In this document: piece by piece, positions 45,171-58,300 of the stretch | Layout of the letters: every line of letters starts with the position of its first letter | Numbering within the stretch: the first letter of the stretch is position 1 | NCBI GenBank assembly: GCA_015501055.1 | Contig: JADNYV010000057.1 | Span: 1 to 64,000, forward strand | Length of the DNA stretch: 64,000 nucleotides | DNA from: Mucidula mucida | Taxonomy: Eukaryota > Basidiomycota > Agaricomycetes > Agaricales > Physalacriaceae | Reading direction: 5' to 3' | Translations under genes and position numbers: made by a program | Notes under the pieces: model-generated | What the model was told of the DNA's origin: nothing | Databases searched by the model: none | The model's input: only the letters and a program-made list of their open reading frames with translations

Positions 45171-46432
45171 TGAGATCACAGCTCACTGAACATCTGTGGC
45201 GGCGCGGAGATAGCTTGTCGCATCAGAACATCAACACATCCGCACAAGTACGGAGATCATTCTGGTGGGTCCCACAATATAACAGGAACCCGATGACGCT
45301 CGTCTTTCATTCGCCCGTTCTCGTTGACTAGAAGCACCACCGTGTTTGTGGGGTACTATAACTGAATTACAACGGGTTCTAGTCAGGCAAGTTCAAACCG
45401 AGGTAAACGGAATTACAAGCAAAAACGGCAAGACGAGTCCTCAGTAAAAGGTGCGAGGCAGAACGAAAAAGAGAGAACATGTTTGAAGGAGTGATTGAGT
45501 GGAGGAGACCAAGGCAGAGAATTTGGCGTTAGAGTTCCTGTTACTTGGCCTAGGCACCAACAGAAAAGATGAATTTACACCAGATGTGCTCTAAGAAACG
45601 CCCTTTTTCGCTTACTGCAGTTGTTAATACGCCCGAGAACAGATGGAACTGGGGGACGAATTGGATTGTGATGGGGTATCCGTATTCAGATTGGCTTGGG
45701 AGGGTATTCAAGAAGCTATGCTCCATGCCAGCCAAGGTCTATCACTGACAGGCCAACTGCAAGGCCTTAGACGCCAGCTACAGGTGTCCGTTCATGCCCT
45801 CTGCACTCGGAGATTCCCAGATAGCATAATCGCACTCGTAATACCCCATCCATGCGCGTCTAGACACAACTCTAACTATCAACTCCGACAATACTATTCA
45901 ATGTCAAAGCGCATCAACGAAATGTAGACGTCTCGGAGATGGACGGAATTAGCACATCTAGGTAAATGGTGTACGACATGGCATGGAGCGCTCGGATTGG
46001 TGTGGGCACTTCCGAAAAGAAGCCAATGTGAACGATGGAGTTGAAAGTTGGGATGCGGAGGTCGCAATCATAGGATGACTAGTGAACAAGTAAGTTTCTA
46101 GCAGGGTCTCACCTCGAAAGGCCACTTTCTCGCATACGATAACCAGTGATAGTATGGGCATTCCGGAGACACGAAGTGCATCCTATTTTCATCTCAACGT
46201 CAAAATGCAGGGCCGTATCAAGTACTAATAAAGAGGTCCCTGTCCTGAACCTCGAAATATGCGAGCTTTCAAACGCTCCAACAAGGGACCATCGCGGCAT
46301 CCTAGCCTTGGGCAAAAAATGACGCTTACCATTCCAGACAGCTTGCTCCAAGGTTCCTCGAGGCCAATGAACAGCAATGCCACTGAACGGAGGATAAGCC
46401 AAACATACATTTACTCCGGAGCATACAAATAA
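45171..46432. other. Intergenic, no feature seen
   Basis: 1.26 kb of sequence with short ORFs only; none splice-consistent. Confidence 0.45.
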
Positions 46433-47574
46433 TCAACGACGTGGCGGCCGATCCGGAGATTCCTCTCTGGGTCTGTGAGGAGGCGACCTGTCGTTACGGT
46501 AGCGTCTAGGAGGGGAGACGTCGTTGTGTCTCCGAAATGAGGGATCTTCTGCTCGCCGCGAAGGTGGAGAATCATTACGGTACCGTCGCGGAGGAGAGAC
46601 ATCGTCTCGTTGCCGTCGAGGACCTGGTGATTGGTCTCTAGGATATCGCGGGACTGAACCGTCTCTGTTTGGACGAGCAGAGTCGCCGCGGGACCGCTTG
46701 GGAGGAGAATCACCACGCGGGCGTCTAGCAGGGGAATTGTCACGGTCCACAAAGTCCTCGCGCCTCCGTTTCGCAGGCGGACTTCTCTCGTCGCGTCCAA
46801 AGTTAGCCAAGAGGGCCTCTACGGCGCGCACGCCTTCCGTCTTGCCTTTCCCTTTCTGCGCTTTCTTCTCTTTTTTCGCTTTCTTTCTTGCGCGCCGTTC
46901 CTCCTTGGTCTCGCCCTCATGTTTGCTCTTTCCCTTCTTCTTCTGCTTTTTCTTTTCCTCCGCCCGCTTCGCCTTTAGATAGCCTGCCATCGGGTCTTCC
47001 GGATCGATTCCGTCGTCGCTCTCGTCCTCACTTTCACTCTCCTCAGCAGCTTCGCCCGGCATTTGAGGAAGTGCATTCATCTCCTCGTCGTCTTTGTCCA
47101 CCCATTCTCCTTCGTCGTTTTTGACTCTACCTTGCTTGTAATCTTTCACGTGGTCGACGCGTAGTGTTCGCCCAAGGACAGAGGCGCCGTTGAGGTTATC
47201 AACAGCGAGGATTGTTGAACGTTGGTCCGCATACATGATAAAGGCAAAGCCTCGGGGAGCGCCAGTTTCCTTATTACGAGGGAGGTTTATGTTAGATATT
47301 TCGCCAAATCTAGAAGATTTGAGCATTCAAAAGAGTTTTGAATCGAAAAAAAGGTATACGTACTGCGACATAATGGTAATAACATCGCCCTCCGTTAGCT
47401 CTGTATTCAGTCCACCAACAAACACATAGGCCGAATCCTTGTACTCGTCGTGCCAAGAGCCTGTAACGCCCAAAGCTAGCTCTGCTTCATTGATTTTGTT
47501 GATTTCACGGACGACACTAATGGGAGATATCAGTTTCCTGTTGTATTGCGCGTCAAAGGGTTTACGCACTTCAT
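46433..47574 (-). CDS. IST3: RES-complex RRM protein, Ist3/RBMX2 type
   Basis: Three exons: 47574-47570, 47516-47364 and 47309-46433; 1035 nt, 344 residues. The start [18 protein letters not shown] followed by [18 protein letters not shown] is diagnostic of Ist3/Snu17/RBMX2. The single RRM carries RNP2 (YVFVGGL) and RNP1 (GFAFIMYAD), ending [13 protein letters not shown]. The family member is part of the RES complex on the U2 snRNP/activated spliceosome and aids splicing and nuclear retention of pre-mRNA. The long C-terminus is Lys-rich, then repeats SPPRRYRND and related RS/RD-like units, longer than in yeast and more like metazoan RBMX2. Divergent from eIF3d, 1.8 kb away. Confidence 0.92.
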
Positions 47575-49372
47575 GTTGTTTACGGTATTGCAGGTACGCT
47601 AGAGCACAACAGTTGATTGGAACTGACGCGACTTGTGTTTTGAGGTGAGCGTCGGGAGTAAAGAGCTCGTTGCCTTTTTAGGACACTAACGCTTTCCGGA
47701 ACATCCTGGTTTAGATAGCCGACAATGATCTCCCGACCACCACCATCACCTTCTCATCTATACTGACTGGGACGGACAGAAATACTGTAGATGCAATTGG
47801 CTCTTGGTCACAAGAGGTTATCCGAAGATTCACCAGCAATTCAAACTTTGGGTCCTCCTTATTGAATTAGGGCATAACTAAACTGTCAAGGGTGCTCTTC
47901 CGAAGACGATTGAAACTTGTAACTAGAGTATCTACTCAGTAGAGATACCCCAGGACTCGAATCACCTCGAGGCAAAATTCAGTATCAAAAGAGGGTAAAT
48001 CACTGGCTGATCCAGAGTCCAGACTGTAACATGATGTTCAACGCGATTCCCCAAGTTCTATTGATATGATGCTTGATACAATGGCGGCTTTTTGTGAGGT
48101 TGCTTGAGCGCAGTTCCTTGGGCCTTAAGTCTCGCAGGCATATTGTCAGTTCGAAAGAACGACCAGGGAAGACTATTGACACTGACGTGCATCGCGGAAG
48201 CTGTAAAGAAGAGTTGAAGAAAGTGACAACAAGGCAGGAAAGGAAATATGAAGGCTGTGTCTAGTCGTAGGCATATGGCTGTATACGAGGATTGATCGGC
48301 TTCGCTGCACGAAGATATGTTACCCCGTAGAGAGAGAACGTAAGTCAATCATCCCATGTGGACAGGTTTCAACCTGAAAACATTGGGGTAGAGAGAACGT
48401 AAGAGTCCAAGGCGATGTATGAGGTTTCATAGTCAAAGTGAAAGAATATCTATTCGAGACGACGTGCGGGGCGGGAATGAGCCATGGAGATACAGTGCAC
48501 AAATACTAGCGGGAGGAAGATCATGAAGATTTCATGAAGATGCCTTGTAGCGAAGCTCATACGGGTATATCGTTTGATCGGAAGGACCGGATCGGTGAGA
48601 ATTCCACGTAGAGGCTGCGCAATGCGGAAACTGGATGAAGGTGACTGCCGTCCATGAGCGCGGGATGCACGGGCATCTGAACCATTGGCGGACTCTTAGT
48701 GGGTGGCGCAGCGAGTGGGTCTGGAATATGCTAAACAGAGCTTCAGTGTGGCGGATCTAACGCTGGTGACCAGTTCATACTCGGATAACATCAGGAGCCG
48801 CAAGAGACACTACTACAGTTACGACCAGTCAGACGACGACTTTGCATTGGTAGAGATCTATGGTGCTAAGGCCGGCTCCGATTTTAGCACAGGGTTCAAG
48901 TAGATACGAAGAAGTGACTATCATTGGCCCGAAGTGGCGCAAGACGCGACTAGCAAAAGGTTAACGGCACGGGAGAAAGTGCCTCTTGACGAGCGAGATA
49001 CGCATCCGACAAGGAAGAAAAGCCCATAAGGACACAGACTACCTTAGAATCCAAGTAAAGTTTAACTTTCTTGACCCAGAGTCATTGTAAGTTCCGTTGG
49101 TCGTTCAAGTCCCCTCTATCCCAAGACGATGGATCCCCCGAAAACCCTTCAGTGCATTTACAGTTAATCGCCAGGCCAAAGAGTACAGTAGTCACAGTAG
49201 ATCCGCCGCCAGACTCGAGAATCAAGTGACTAGTGTAGAACTAGAACAAGGACTCGGAGGACATCATTTGCCGACGCGCCGCTGACTAATACTTCTCACG
49301 CCTAAAAAATCTATCTCATCCATCTTCGTCACATTGAAGACTTCAGTATCGCCAATAACGACGAGCGAGCCT
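47575..49372. other. Divergent intergenic region, 1.8 kb
   Basis: Between the Ist3-like and eIF3d start codons. A near-duplicate word (GTAGAGAGAGAACGTAAG and GTAGAGAGAACGTAAGAG) occurs at about 48328 and 48389. No coding block recognised. Confidence 0.5.
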
Positions 49373-51157
49373 ATGTCGTTCACACTTCCGCCGATCAACG
49401 ACGCGCCCGATTCCCCATGGGGTCCGCCGGCGTCATTGCCCTCGCCCTCCTCGATCCCATACGCGCCATACAGTAAAGCAGACAAACTAGGCAGAGTCGC
49501 GGACTGGAATGCAACGAGCACGACGTCGACATCTGCTGCACATCCTACTGGTGGAGGAAAACGAGAGGTGTACGGAAGTGGAACTGGATCATTTGCCTAT
49601 TTCCATGTCGAAGACGAGGCCAGTTTCTCAGTGGTGGACAATACCGGACGAGGCGGAACTGTACGGAGAGGTGGTCCCAGCCGTGGAAGGGGTATGCATG
49701 GCGGACGCGGTGGTGGTGCTCATCACACTGGCCGAGGCGGCGCCCAGGGATATGGTGGTCGCGGCGGCGGCCAGCAAAGAGGCGGACGCCGCGGCTGGCG
49801 GGATTGGGATAAAGTGGGTTTGGTCTCAATAAGGTTATCTAAAGCTAATCTTTGTTAGAACTCACGAGCCCGTGAAGCAAGTGTTGTTATTTCACCTTCA
49901 TGGAATATGCTTGAGGAAATTGAATTTCACCGATTGTCCAAACTGCGCCTTCAGGTGGATGAACCAGATGATCTGTATGTATTTTCTGCTGCTCAAAACG
50001 TGATCAATGCTGACATTTATCATTTAGTGCAACATACGGTCGTTTGTACGCGTACGACAAGACCTACGACAGAATATCGACAAAATCAGAGCGCCCTCTA
50101 CAGCTCGTTGACCGTCTAAAATACAATCCCACTACGTCCGATGACCCCGTTATTGCCTCTCTTGCGCAAAGTAACGTGGCCACTGTCTACACTACCGATG
50201 CCATTCTGTCTGTCTTGATGACGGCACCGCGTTCTGCGTACCCCTGGGATATTGTCATTACGCGAACCCCCAATGCCTTGTACCTCGATAAACGTGACGG
50301 TGGTCCTTTCGATAGTATAACCGTCAACGAAAACGCTGCTGACCCACCTGCGCCCGGAGAGAGTATCAACGGGCTCACCAGTCTGTCCCTCGAAGCGACG
50401 TATGTGAACCAGAACTTTGGCTTCCAAAGTGTTATGGAGAGCGCGCCGCCTCTCGAAATGGAGCACCCTAACCCCTTCTACGGGGGCGAAGAGGAGGGCG
50501 AACCTTTGGCTTCATGTGCCTACCGCTACCGTGTATACGATCTCGGCGTAACAGAGGACGAGGACGTTCGAGTCTGTGTACGTACGGAGGTTGACGCATT
50601 CCTGCCCCAAACGAAGGGCCTTGTCACTATTCGCGCCCTCAACGAATTCGATCCTCGCGCTCCAGGTGCTGGCGGTGCACCAGACTGGCGTACCAAGCTA
50701 GACAGCCAGCGTGGTGCCGTGGTTGCTACCGAGATGAAGAACAATTCGTGCAAGCTTGCCAAATGGACTGTGCAGGCTATGCTGGCTGGCGCCGAGGCCC
50801 TAAAGATTGGTTACGTCTCTCGTGCCAATCCGAGGGACAACACTCGCCATGTCGTCCTTAGCACAGCTAGCATGCGTCCCGCCGAATTTGCTGGACAGCT
50901 GAACGTCAGTGTCAGCAATGGCTGGGGTATCGTGAGAAGTGTCATCGACGTATGCATGAAGATGAAGGAAGGCAAATACGTCCTTGTCAAGGACCCCAAC
51001 AAGGTACTTGCAACCGTGCTTCGAAGGTCGCCGCTCAACTCATGCTTGATTCCCCTAGCCTGTCATTCGTTTATACAGCGTGCCTATGTCGACGTTCACA
51101 GGCGAGGAAGAGGGCGACGACGATGCAGCGGCCACAGGTACGGCCGAGGAAGAGTAA
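49373..51157 (+). CDS. eIF3d: Translation initiation factor eIF3 subunit D
   Basis: Four exons: 49373-49813, 49859-49974, 50028-51003 and 51059-51157; 1632 nt, 543 residues, frame intact. The start MSFTLPPINDAPDSPWGPP and SKADKLGRVADWN identify the subunit; I use this Met (49373) rather than the one 13 codons upstream. After a Gly/Arg-rich segment (GGRGGGAHHTGRGGAQGYG) come PSWNMLEEIEFHRLSKL, TYGRLYAYDKTYDRIS and the cap-binding core (ATVYTTDAILSVLMTAPRSA, NQNFGFQS, NGWGIVRSVIDVCMK), ending RLYSVPMSTFTGEEEGDD. It is part of eIF3 on the 40S subunit and can contact the mRNA 5' cap. The Gly/Arg tract is expanded. Confidence 0.95.
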
Positions 51158-54100
51158 AAGCACCCTCTGTGTATACATTGTATGACTGTGCCATTGATGA
51201 GAGCTATTTTTTCTCTGTTGGAACTTGCCGTCAAGATGTCAATCTTTTTCATGTGGACGTGTCTAGACCCTACGCTCATTTTCGCACCCAAGCAAAGTCA
51301 GCCGAGATCACCACATGTAGTTCTGGCAGTGCGTTCGACACTATCCAAGCGTAGGACGCGTCCAATCGCGAGGATAATCATAACTGCGATCTGTTCAACT
51401 TCAAACTTCCGAACATAAGCAGCACCCCGAAGCCCAAACGTCGAAGCACCAAGTCAACACTATTCGACACTGATTAGCTGATGAGATGCTTAAGGTCAAA
51501 CGATGGCACTGCCACATCGCAGCTTTCCTCGAGCGTTCTCACATCGCACGGGGGCTTTCATTAAGATGTACGTTTTCCCGTCTCGTCCGGTGTCTAATCT
51601 TAATGACTATCAGTGCGATGCATATGCTGTTCTGGGGTCTGCCTTACTTTACCAGCGGTAGGCTTTGACAGTTCTACATCGCTGCAAGTGATACACCTAT
51701 TGGAGGGAATCAAGTTCCCGAAAGTGTTTCATTAGTCAAAGCAAAAGGTAGTGAGTGTCGAGCTAAGGCTTAAGCGGAATCTGTACCTTCAAAATCGGAA
51801 ATCTTTGACAGCAAGCACCGCTTTCTGTCTGGCTATAGCTTCGGGATCCTCAGACCGGACATAAGTATCTAAGCGCTATGCAGTATATCCGTGGACTGTA
51901 CGAAGATGCGTACTCCAGTGAAACACGTAGAAACGTTAACGTAGTAGGAGTACTCTTCAGCGGCTTCTAAGGACTCGCGATGCACGTGCTGACTTTCATT
52001 ATGCATGACACCGCCCTGCAGAGGTTGGTTGAGCGGGACTTATGTCCGCAACAACTGGACATTATCACCGACTCTGAACACGCACTTCGGGATTGACATG
52101 CGCACCGCCCTCCCTGCGCTATTAGGAATCTGTTCCGTGCGGGGAATCACTTGTCGGGATCGTCGTCGATCGGACCTGAGTCAGCGCGCTGCGTTCTCCC
52201 GCCTCTTCATCGTGGTCTCGTTCCTCTCATACTCGATAAATTAGTTTCACGTCTGCACATCCCCCTCGACCGTGTCGAGACATCTCCGGAGCTCTCGTAA
52301 CGCGTTCCTAGGACCTGCTATTCTGAATCGTTCCCAAGCGAGGCAAACTCTCACTCGGTTTAGATGTCCGTGTTCTGTGATGTTCCTGGCACATTCGTCC
52401 TCAGCTCTTACCACGCCAGGCTTCGCGTCGGGCGGCAGGCACTGCCCTCCTCTGCAGCTTCTCTTTTCCGTCAAAAGTAATCTTCTAGTTTCATCGTAAT
52501 ACTGCCGACGACGCGACGTTTTCCCAAGCATTCACTAGTCGGATATTTCCAGCGCTACCGTAAAATTGGGGCGCAATTTATGTCTATTCATCCTGTCGCA
52601 CGGCCGCTTCTCGTCGTTTGTGTGGCATGACTCTCAAGAAGGACGGAGCGCTCAATACTTGGTTCCATTCTCCACCGCGCGTCTAAACATTCTCGGAAGA
52701 TCCCCAAGAATTCGAAAGAAGCCTGTCGACAAGAGTTCTAGGTGTAGCCACCGGCGTCAAACTTTTTATTGGCTGCCTCCCCCCCGCGTCATTTTCCTCG
52801 TCCTGGCTACTTCGGAAGTTCGGGTGTACGTCTCTATTTAGCGTCATTCTCCATGAATCTCGGACAAGCGGTCTGGGGCTCGCGGCTAACAAGGGACGGC
52901 GGCGTTGTGGCATAGTTTCAACTTGCCATCCCCCCGTATTGGGAGATGGTAGCAACGTTTCCCCACAAACCCTTCCGGCGTGCATAATGAAGACGTGCAT
53001 GCCCTTGGTGAGATTGCAGCTCGCCATAATATCCCACCACGAGGTACGCATCGGGTGCCCCACCGAGAGCGCCGTTTTCGACCGTATCATGAGAGTCATT
53101 GGTTGTCTGTCCTACATTCTTTGGTCATTTCGGACCGCCCAATTTTATGTGAGAAAACTATCCTATGACGTGTGGTGGTATCTTCCAGCGCTCAACTCGT
53201 GTTTGTTGGCATCAAGAATACATGATCCTTCAGTTCAAAGTCGTCGTGGGTCTCTTAGACGCGTTAATTTCTTCCTGCGTTGTTGAGTCGGCGCGGAGGC
53301 AGAATGTATCCGCCTTCTCACAGTTCTTTCTTTCAGACGTAAACAAGTCCAGTCGAGTCGGAGTGGCCAGTCTTGACCGCGATGTATACTCACTATCTTT
53401 CAGTGGCGCTTCGGAGGAGGAACCACACCGTTGACTTGTTACTTAGTGTCAATGGATTCGACGACTTCTTGAACGTAGCTGAAAAGAGGACGCGGAACGG
53501 TAAAGTATCCGCTTCGGTATGTAACTACTACCTCCAGGCGATGTTGTACTAGGACTTCTCTTCGAATGCCGGAACGGATGGTAGACCCGTTATCTGAATT
53601 GTCGCTCGCGTGAACGGGCGAAGAGTGTTTCTTGGGAATTTTTGGATGCGACGGTAGCGTTTCCGCTGCCGTCCTGCCAACCACAGTCACAGGCTATGTA
53701 GAGTCCATTATATGCAAGGAGTTGAATACACAAACCTCCCTGTATTGCGCAACCGTAGTAACCGTCTCTTCAATTCAGTGATTGAATACGTTTGGACTCG
53801 CGGGCATCCTTCTAGTACCTAAGGCTGTGAAGTTGGATACCCATGCCCATAACCGAGCACCAAGCCCAGCGTCCGAATCGTTGACATGAGGATACCACAT
53901 CCCCTTCTGTCTTCAGTTCAATTCTACATCTTCACAAGCTCTCATTCTCCAAGTGGCGTAATCGGGATTGAGATGCCTTATCCCCCGACGCGCTATAAGG
54001 TTCCAAGTGGGATTACGTGACGTGTCGGTGCTTCTCTGTATGTTTGTGTCCGGTGACTGAGATAACGGCATAAGGAGGACATGGGATAACACTAACGCAA

Positions 54101-54502
54101 GTCAGGGTGAGCGCTCTCCTCAGGGGAGAGTGCGAAGACGTCCGCGGCAACGGAGGTTATCTGTGAGTTCTGTACCACCCGGAGCTCTCTATCCCTGCAC
54201 ACATTCGCTTTTTCCATCGCCGCCCTGGACCTTTATATCGTCATTGTTCGACTCATTCGCCTTCAGAAAGCACACCAGAAATAGCTGTTTCTGAAAACCA
54301 AACATCCATTTGTATCCAACAAGAGTAAGAGTACAACGGCCTCGAATGTGGCGCGATTTTGTGTGTATCTAGTAGTACAGAGGTGGGTTCTATCAGGAAT
54401 AAATAAAAGTACAATCCGGGTACACAGTAACAATAACAGCTGAGAGAGCGAAGGAGGGATAAATAACATAAGTAAATGATATGCCAAGATGGGGAGACCA
54501 GT
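51158..54502. other. 3.3-kb region without a supported gene
   Basis: Between eIF3d and the first GATA gene. It contains several ORFs of 60-140 codons on both strands (for example minus 52683-53099 and 53439-53690) with no recognised family, no signal peptide and no consistent splice partners. It could hold a non-coding transcript or an unrecognised fast-evolving gene. Confidence 0.4.
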
Positions 54503-55248
54503 TCAATATGCCTGGTACGGTTGTGGCAGCTGCGCTACTGGCAAGCGGATGGGAGGTGGCGATGCGGAGGGAGAATGTGGTAGAGAAAGGGTGTGCGAGT
54601 ATGGTGACGGTGAAGGATAGGAAGACGAAGAGGATGAAGAAGTGCCAGAATATAGTGAAACTAGGAGTGGCGTCAATATCGTCGAGTAGCAATCGAGGGA
54701 AAGAGATACTCACGCGAATCATCCCAATCCTTGGGACTGCGCGAAGGATCTTTCTTGACAATCTTTTTCGCGGCACTCTTTCGCGCCTTGTTTCCGGCGC
54801 GAAGCTCGTCAAAACGAAGAGGACGCGGTCGGAGATGTGTGCGTTCGTAGAGTCCACACTTGTTGCACACAATTTTGCCGGGGTTTAGAGTAGAGCGACG
54901 CCAACTGGGAGGCTCTGTGGTGTGGCAGTTGAAGCAGCGGCGACGAAGGTACTGCGTCTCTTTGCTCGCGGCGTCATCCGTGTGTTGAACGGGAAGGCCA
55001 GTGTGTGGCGAAAGAGAATAGGCAGGTGGGGGTGGCGGATAGTTGAAAGAGGAAGCAGGGAGGTAATGGTGGGAGGGTACGAGTGGGGTCTGGTGCTCCT
55101 CCAACTTGACGTCGGAGTAGTACGGCGCGTGGTGGTGCGGGCGCTCGTCGTACAGCTCTTGAAGAAGGCTGCCAGAGTACGGAGGAGAGCTGCCGTAGGG
55201 AGGGTAGGTGTATTCCTCTCGGGATTCGAACATAAGGCTGCTGTCCAT
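54503..55248 (-). CDS. GATA-type zinc-finger protein, first copy
   Basis: Two exons, 55248-54714 and 54660-54503, joined over a 53-bp intron; 693 nt, 230 residues. The N-terminus is Tyr/Pro/Ser-rich (MDSSLMFESREEYTYPPYG). The finger is RRRCFNCHTTEPPSWRR followed by LNPGKIVCNKCGLYERTHLR, a Cx2C-x18-Cx2C GATA finger with the fungal SWRRS loop. A basic extension (RKSAAKKIVKKD) follows. The spliced tail is Ser-rich; without splicing the ORF stops after RRY. GATA factors of this class bind GATA motifs in promoters for nitrogen, light or development regulation; which one cannot be told. Paired with a similar gene 4.2 kb away on the same strand. Confidence 0.85.
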
Positions 55249-55531
55249 GTTGTAGCTATGTGCTTTGGCATTCCTCGAAAGTAGCCCTCATACTTAAACG
55301 ATTCTCCCAAACACCGAAAGGGGAATGAATAACGAATGGGGAAGCATCCTAGCTCTTCTAGATCGGGACGGAATCTGTCCCACTCCCCTGGGCGAGGACC
55401 CCAGAAGCATTTGCATGAGGCCTCGCCGATTCCCGAATGCAACACCAAACACGGGGCCAGGGTCACACACTTTGCGATTATTTTCGAATTTTTCGATATT
55501 CGGATATTGCGTGTGTATTCGTCTTTTGTGA

Positions 55532-56160
55532 TTATGTCTGCGAATCGGCCCGCACACCCAGCGCCGCCCTTGCCCGCCGCACCCCACCAGTGCGCCCCGC
55601 CACTTGCACGACGCTCTGAGCCATTTTATCCGATATCCGGAACGATTTGACCCCGCCGACGTCGGATACCCAGATCGCGCCGCAGACCAAGCCAGGCAGC
55701 ACGCCGCGTCCCAGCCATGCCAGCAGCACCCAACGCGTCCAGCCGTCGCCCAGAGCAATTCCGAACACGCGGAACGTGTAGGCGCGTGGGATCAGGGCGC
55801 TGTGGATGTATGCGAGCCCGCCGACGACCCCTGCTGGCCCGAGCAGCCAGAGTAGGAGCAGCAGTGATAGAAACTTTCGTGGTCCAAAGCGGCGTTCCAA
55901 AGGTGGTCCCAGCGACGAGAGAAGGACTAGCAGAGGCAGTAATGTCGGTGTTGACGAGGCATACAAGGTATGTGTAAGCAGACGGTATGGCTGTGTTCGC
56001 AGAAGGGATGCCTGTAAGTTGAAGTAGACATCCATGTCGAACAGCGAGGTCAGTAACGTGGATGACGCATAGACGACGATAGCCACTGGACGCTGTAAGT
56101 TACTGACGATGGCGGGAGAGGCGGCGTACCTTTGCTAATTGGCGCGTGCTCGAATGACAT
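55532..56160 (-). CDS. Rhomboid-like (UBAC2/DSC2-type) membrane protein, short
   Basis: Two exons, 56160-56130 and 56085-55532, with a 44-bp intron; 585 nt, 194 residues. Start MSFEHAPISKVAIVVYASS. The middle has the family-like Tyr-Arg-Leu-Leu-Thr-His motif (QPYRLLTHTL), RRFGPRKFLSLLLLLWLLGP, and alternating hydrophobic segments. Related proteins (human UBAC2, yeast Dsc2) are catalytically dead rhomboids in ER quality control or Golgi Dsc ligases; the typical GxS and His active site of active rhomboids is absent here. At 194 residues it lacks the C-terminal UBA domain, so it is a short form or its last exons were missed. Family call is moderate. Confidence 0.6.
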
Positions 56161-57828
56161 GGTGGTGTACTGGTGACGGGTAACGTGTCTCGCACTGATT
56201 TACTTCCGCTCAAATGGCCTCGGTCCTCAGGTCAACCTCTCCCTCAATCCAGTCCTTTTTGTTCTATACCTGGAGATACGCAACCTTAACTACATCTGAG
56301 ACTTCGAGCTGCACTAACCTCTGCCCCTTACCTTTTTCGAAGTTCGCGTATCTGGCCTGGAAACCACATATTTGCACGCGATCGACCAATTGTGCGTCGA
56401 TCCAGAAACACGGGACTCCGCCTTATTCTTATTTGCTCTCTACTGTCAAAAAACTCAGCCACGAGTGTACCGCGACGTTCGTATCTGGAAATAACTGAGA
56501 CTTTCTGTCATCTAGATGCCGACCGAATTTCCCTCCGGCCTCGTAGCTCGCGGATTTGTACAGACATGGCACCGTAACGCCTAGGAAACGCGTTCACGTT
56601 ATCTTTTCTTCTACCCTTACATTATGTAGGCTCTCCACCATTCTCCACATTCCCCAGGCACTTCGAAAATTCCATCCCTACCGTCCTTTCCCAGACCAAT
56701 ATTCAGCGCAATATTGAGCGATTATTCCGCGCATACTAGTAGTCCTCATCTCCCGACGGCCCCTCTTCAACAAGCTTGTTTTCGCGTCGGTCCCAATTCC
56801 GTCGTTGGACAAATTGCCCGCCTTAGAGATTACCATGTATGAGATTGTACTCACCGGCCCTAGCAACCCGTGGGCTCATCGGCCGGAACGTTCGAGAGGG
56901 AACTTTTCTCCTCCTGCCTATTGGTGGGAGGCAGTGGACAATAATTGGTTCGTCATCCTCTTCAATGTTTGTTTATCGGGGATGAACGTTACTAGAGTTG
57001 CGACCTTGGATACTCGCCACTCGTTGGCAACAACCACCGTTTTCTGGATTCGTACTGGTAAGTCCTCTCTTCAAGCTTCAACCCTCGAAGCGCATCCTTG
57101 GATACATGCTTGGCTATATTGAGACGCCGTACGACCCTCGTGTCCTTCTGGTGGTCTTGGAATGGATTTCTCGGGCACACTCTGGATACACGAGTACGTG
57201 AGATGACTTCCATCCTCCCTTGGATACACACCGAAGTCATACGCACGGAAAACCATTTCTTACTTTCATTACACCAGGCGGTCTTCTTCTACGGGTATAT
57301 CATCGCTTATCGTATTCTTCTCGATATTACTTACAATCTTCGTTACTCGTTAACACGACAGCAGGAACGCGTAAGGAACGCGCAGGTACGTACTCACGGA
57401 CGGTGGTGATCCTGTATTGGTTCCTCCAAAGCTAAGGGTCTACAATATACGTTATAACTCAATTGTGTCCATAGAAACAACAAAAGCTCTAGTTCAGATT
57501 GTAGTGCAGAACAAAGAAATGGTGTAAGTGGGAAGAATAGCCAGAGTCCCGGGGGCCGAAGGTCAGTGGGAATGTGGACACACAAAGCAATACTCCGAGC
57601 TGCAAACAATCCTATGTGGGACAAAGAAAAAGAAGACTACGTATGACAAGGATCTTCCTGTATGGAAGAGGCAAGTATGAAGGGGAAAGACAAAGAAAGA
57701 AGGAAGGGAAGACCGGGCCTGAGAACACCCGGCATAACATGAGGCGGGGATAAGCGCCCTCAACTCTCAGGCGGAGAAAAGCAAACATGCAAAACCGTCA
57801 GAAAAAAACACACAGCATACCCGAAAAG
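56161..57828. other. Intergenic with CCTTGGATAC repeats
   Basis: 1.7 kb without a supported gene. The decamer CCTTGGATAC occurs near 57003, 57098 and 57215. Confidence 0.4.
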
Positions 57829-58300
57829 TCAACATTTGGAAGGGTCATTGAAATGGTGGGAAGAGAACGTCACACCGAAGAAGTCGAAGATGCCCGTGCC
57901 AGTGAGAATATTACGAAGTGCAGTGCCCACGAACACAGGCGAGCATTCATTCCGAAGCTACGCGACCTATTGGTTTCGGAGAAGCAGTCAGAGAAAGGCG
58001 AGCTGTGCTCTCGGCACTCAGTCGATAAGCGCTGGGAATAAAGTCAGAGAATGCGGCGCCAAAGAAGACACCTCGTACAGCACAGGCTGGGCTCTACCCG
58101 AGACGCGTCCAAACTTAGTTACCACAATGGCGAAACAATAGCGTGTCCTCGAGGCGCCGCCACAGCACTGCAAGAGAAGCATGAGCATGAGTGCCGAGGA
58201 CGGACCGTTGCGGGCCTTCTCGCGTTGGTGATGAAGGAGGACTTCGAAGCACAGCAGAGCGCCGATCGATGTCGATCAGCTCAGAGTCAACATCAGTCAT
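57829..58300 (-). other. Possible multi-exon coding region, unresolved
   Basis: On the minus strand an ORF begins MTDVDSELIDIDRRSAVLR at 58300, and nearby segments read GVFFGAAFSDFIPSAYRLS and VFVGTALRNILTGTGIFDFF in different frames, ending near 57830. The peptides look like a small membrane protein, but no set of GT-AG introns joins them with consistent phase. It could be a broken gene or one with a homopolymer frame error. Confidence 0.3.

Noticed and set aside
46433..51157. Operon of RNA-related genes (Ist3-like and eIF3d)
   Set aside because: They are divergent with 1.8 kb between starts, and fungal genes are not expected to be polycistronic.
52683..53099. Minus-strand ORF of 138 codons
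   Set aside because: Low-complexity and arginine-rich composition without any motif; length is within chance for this base composition.
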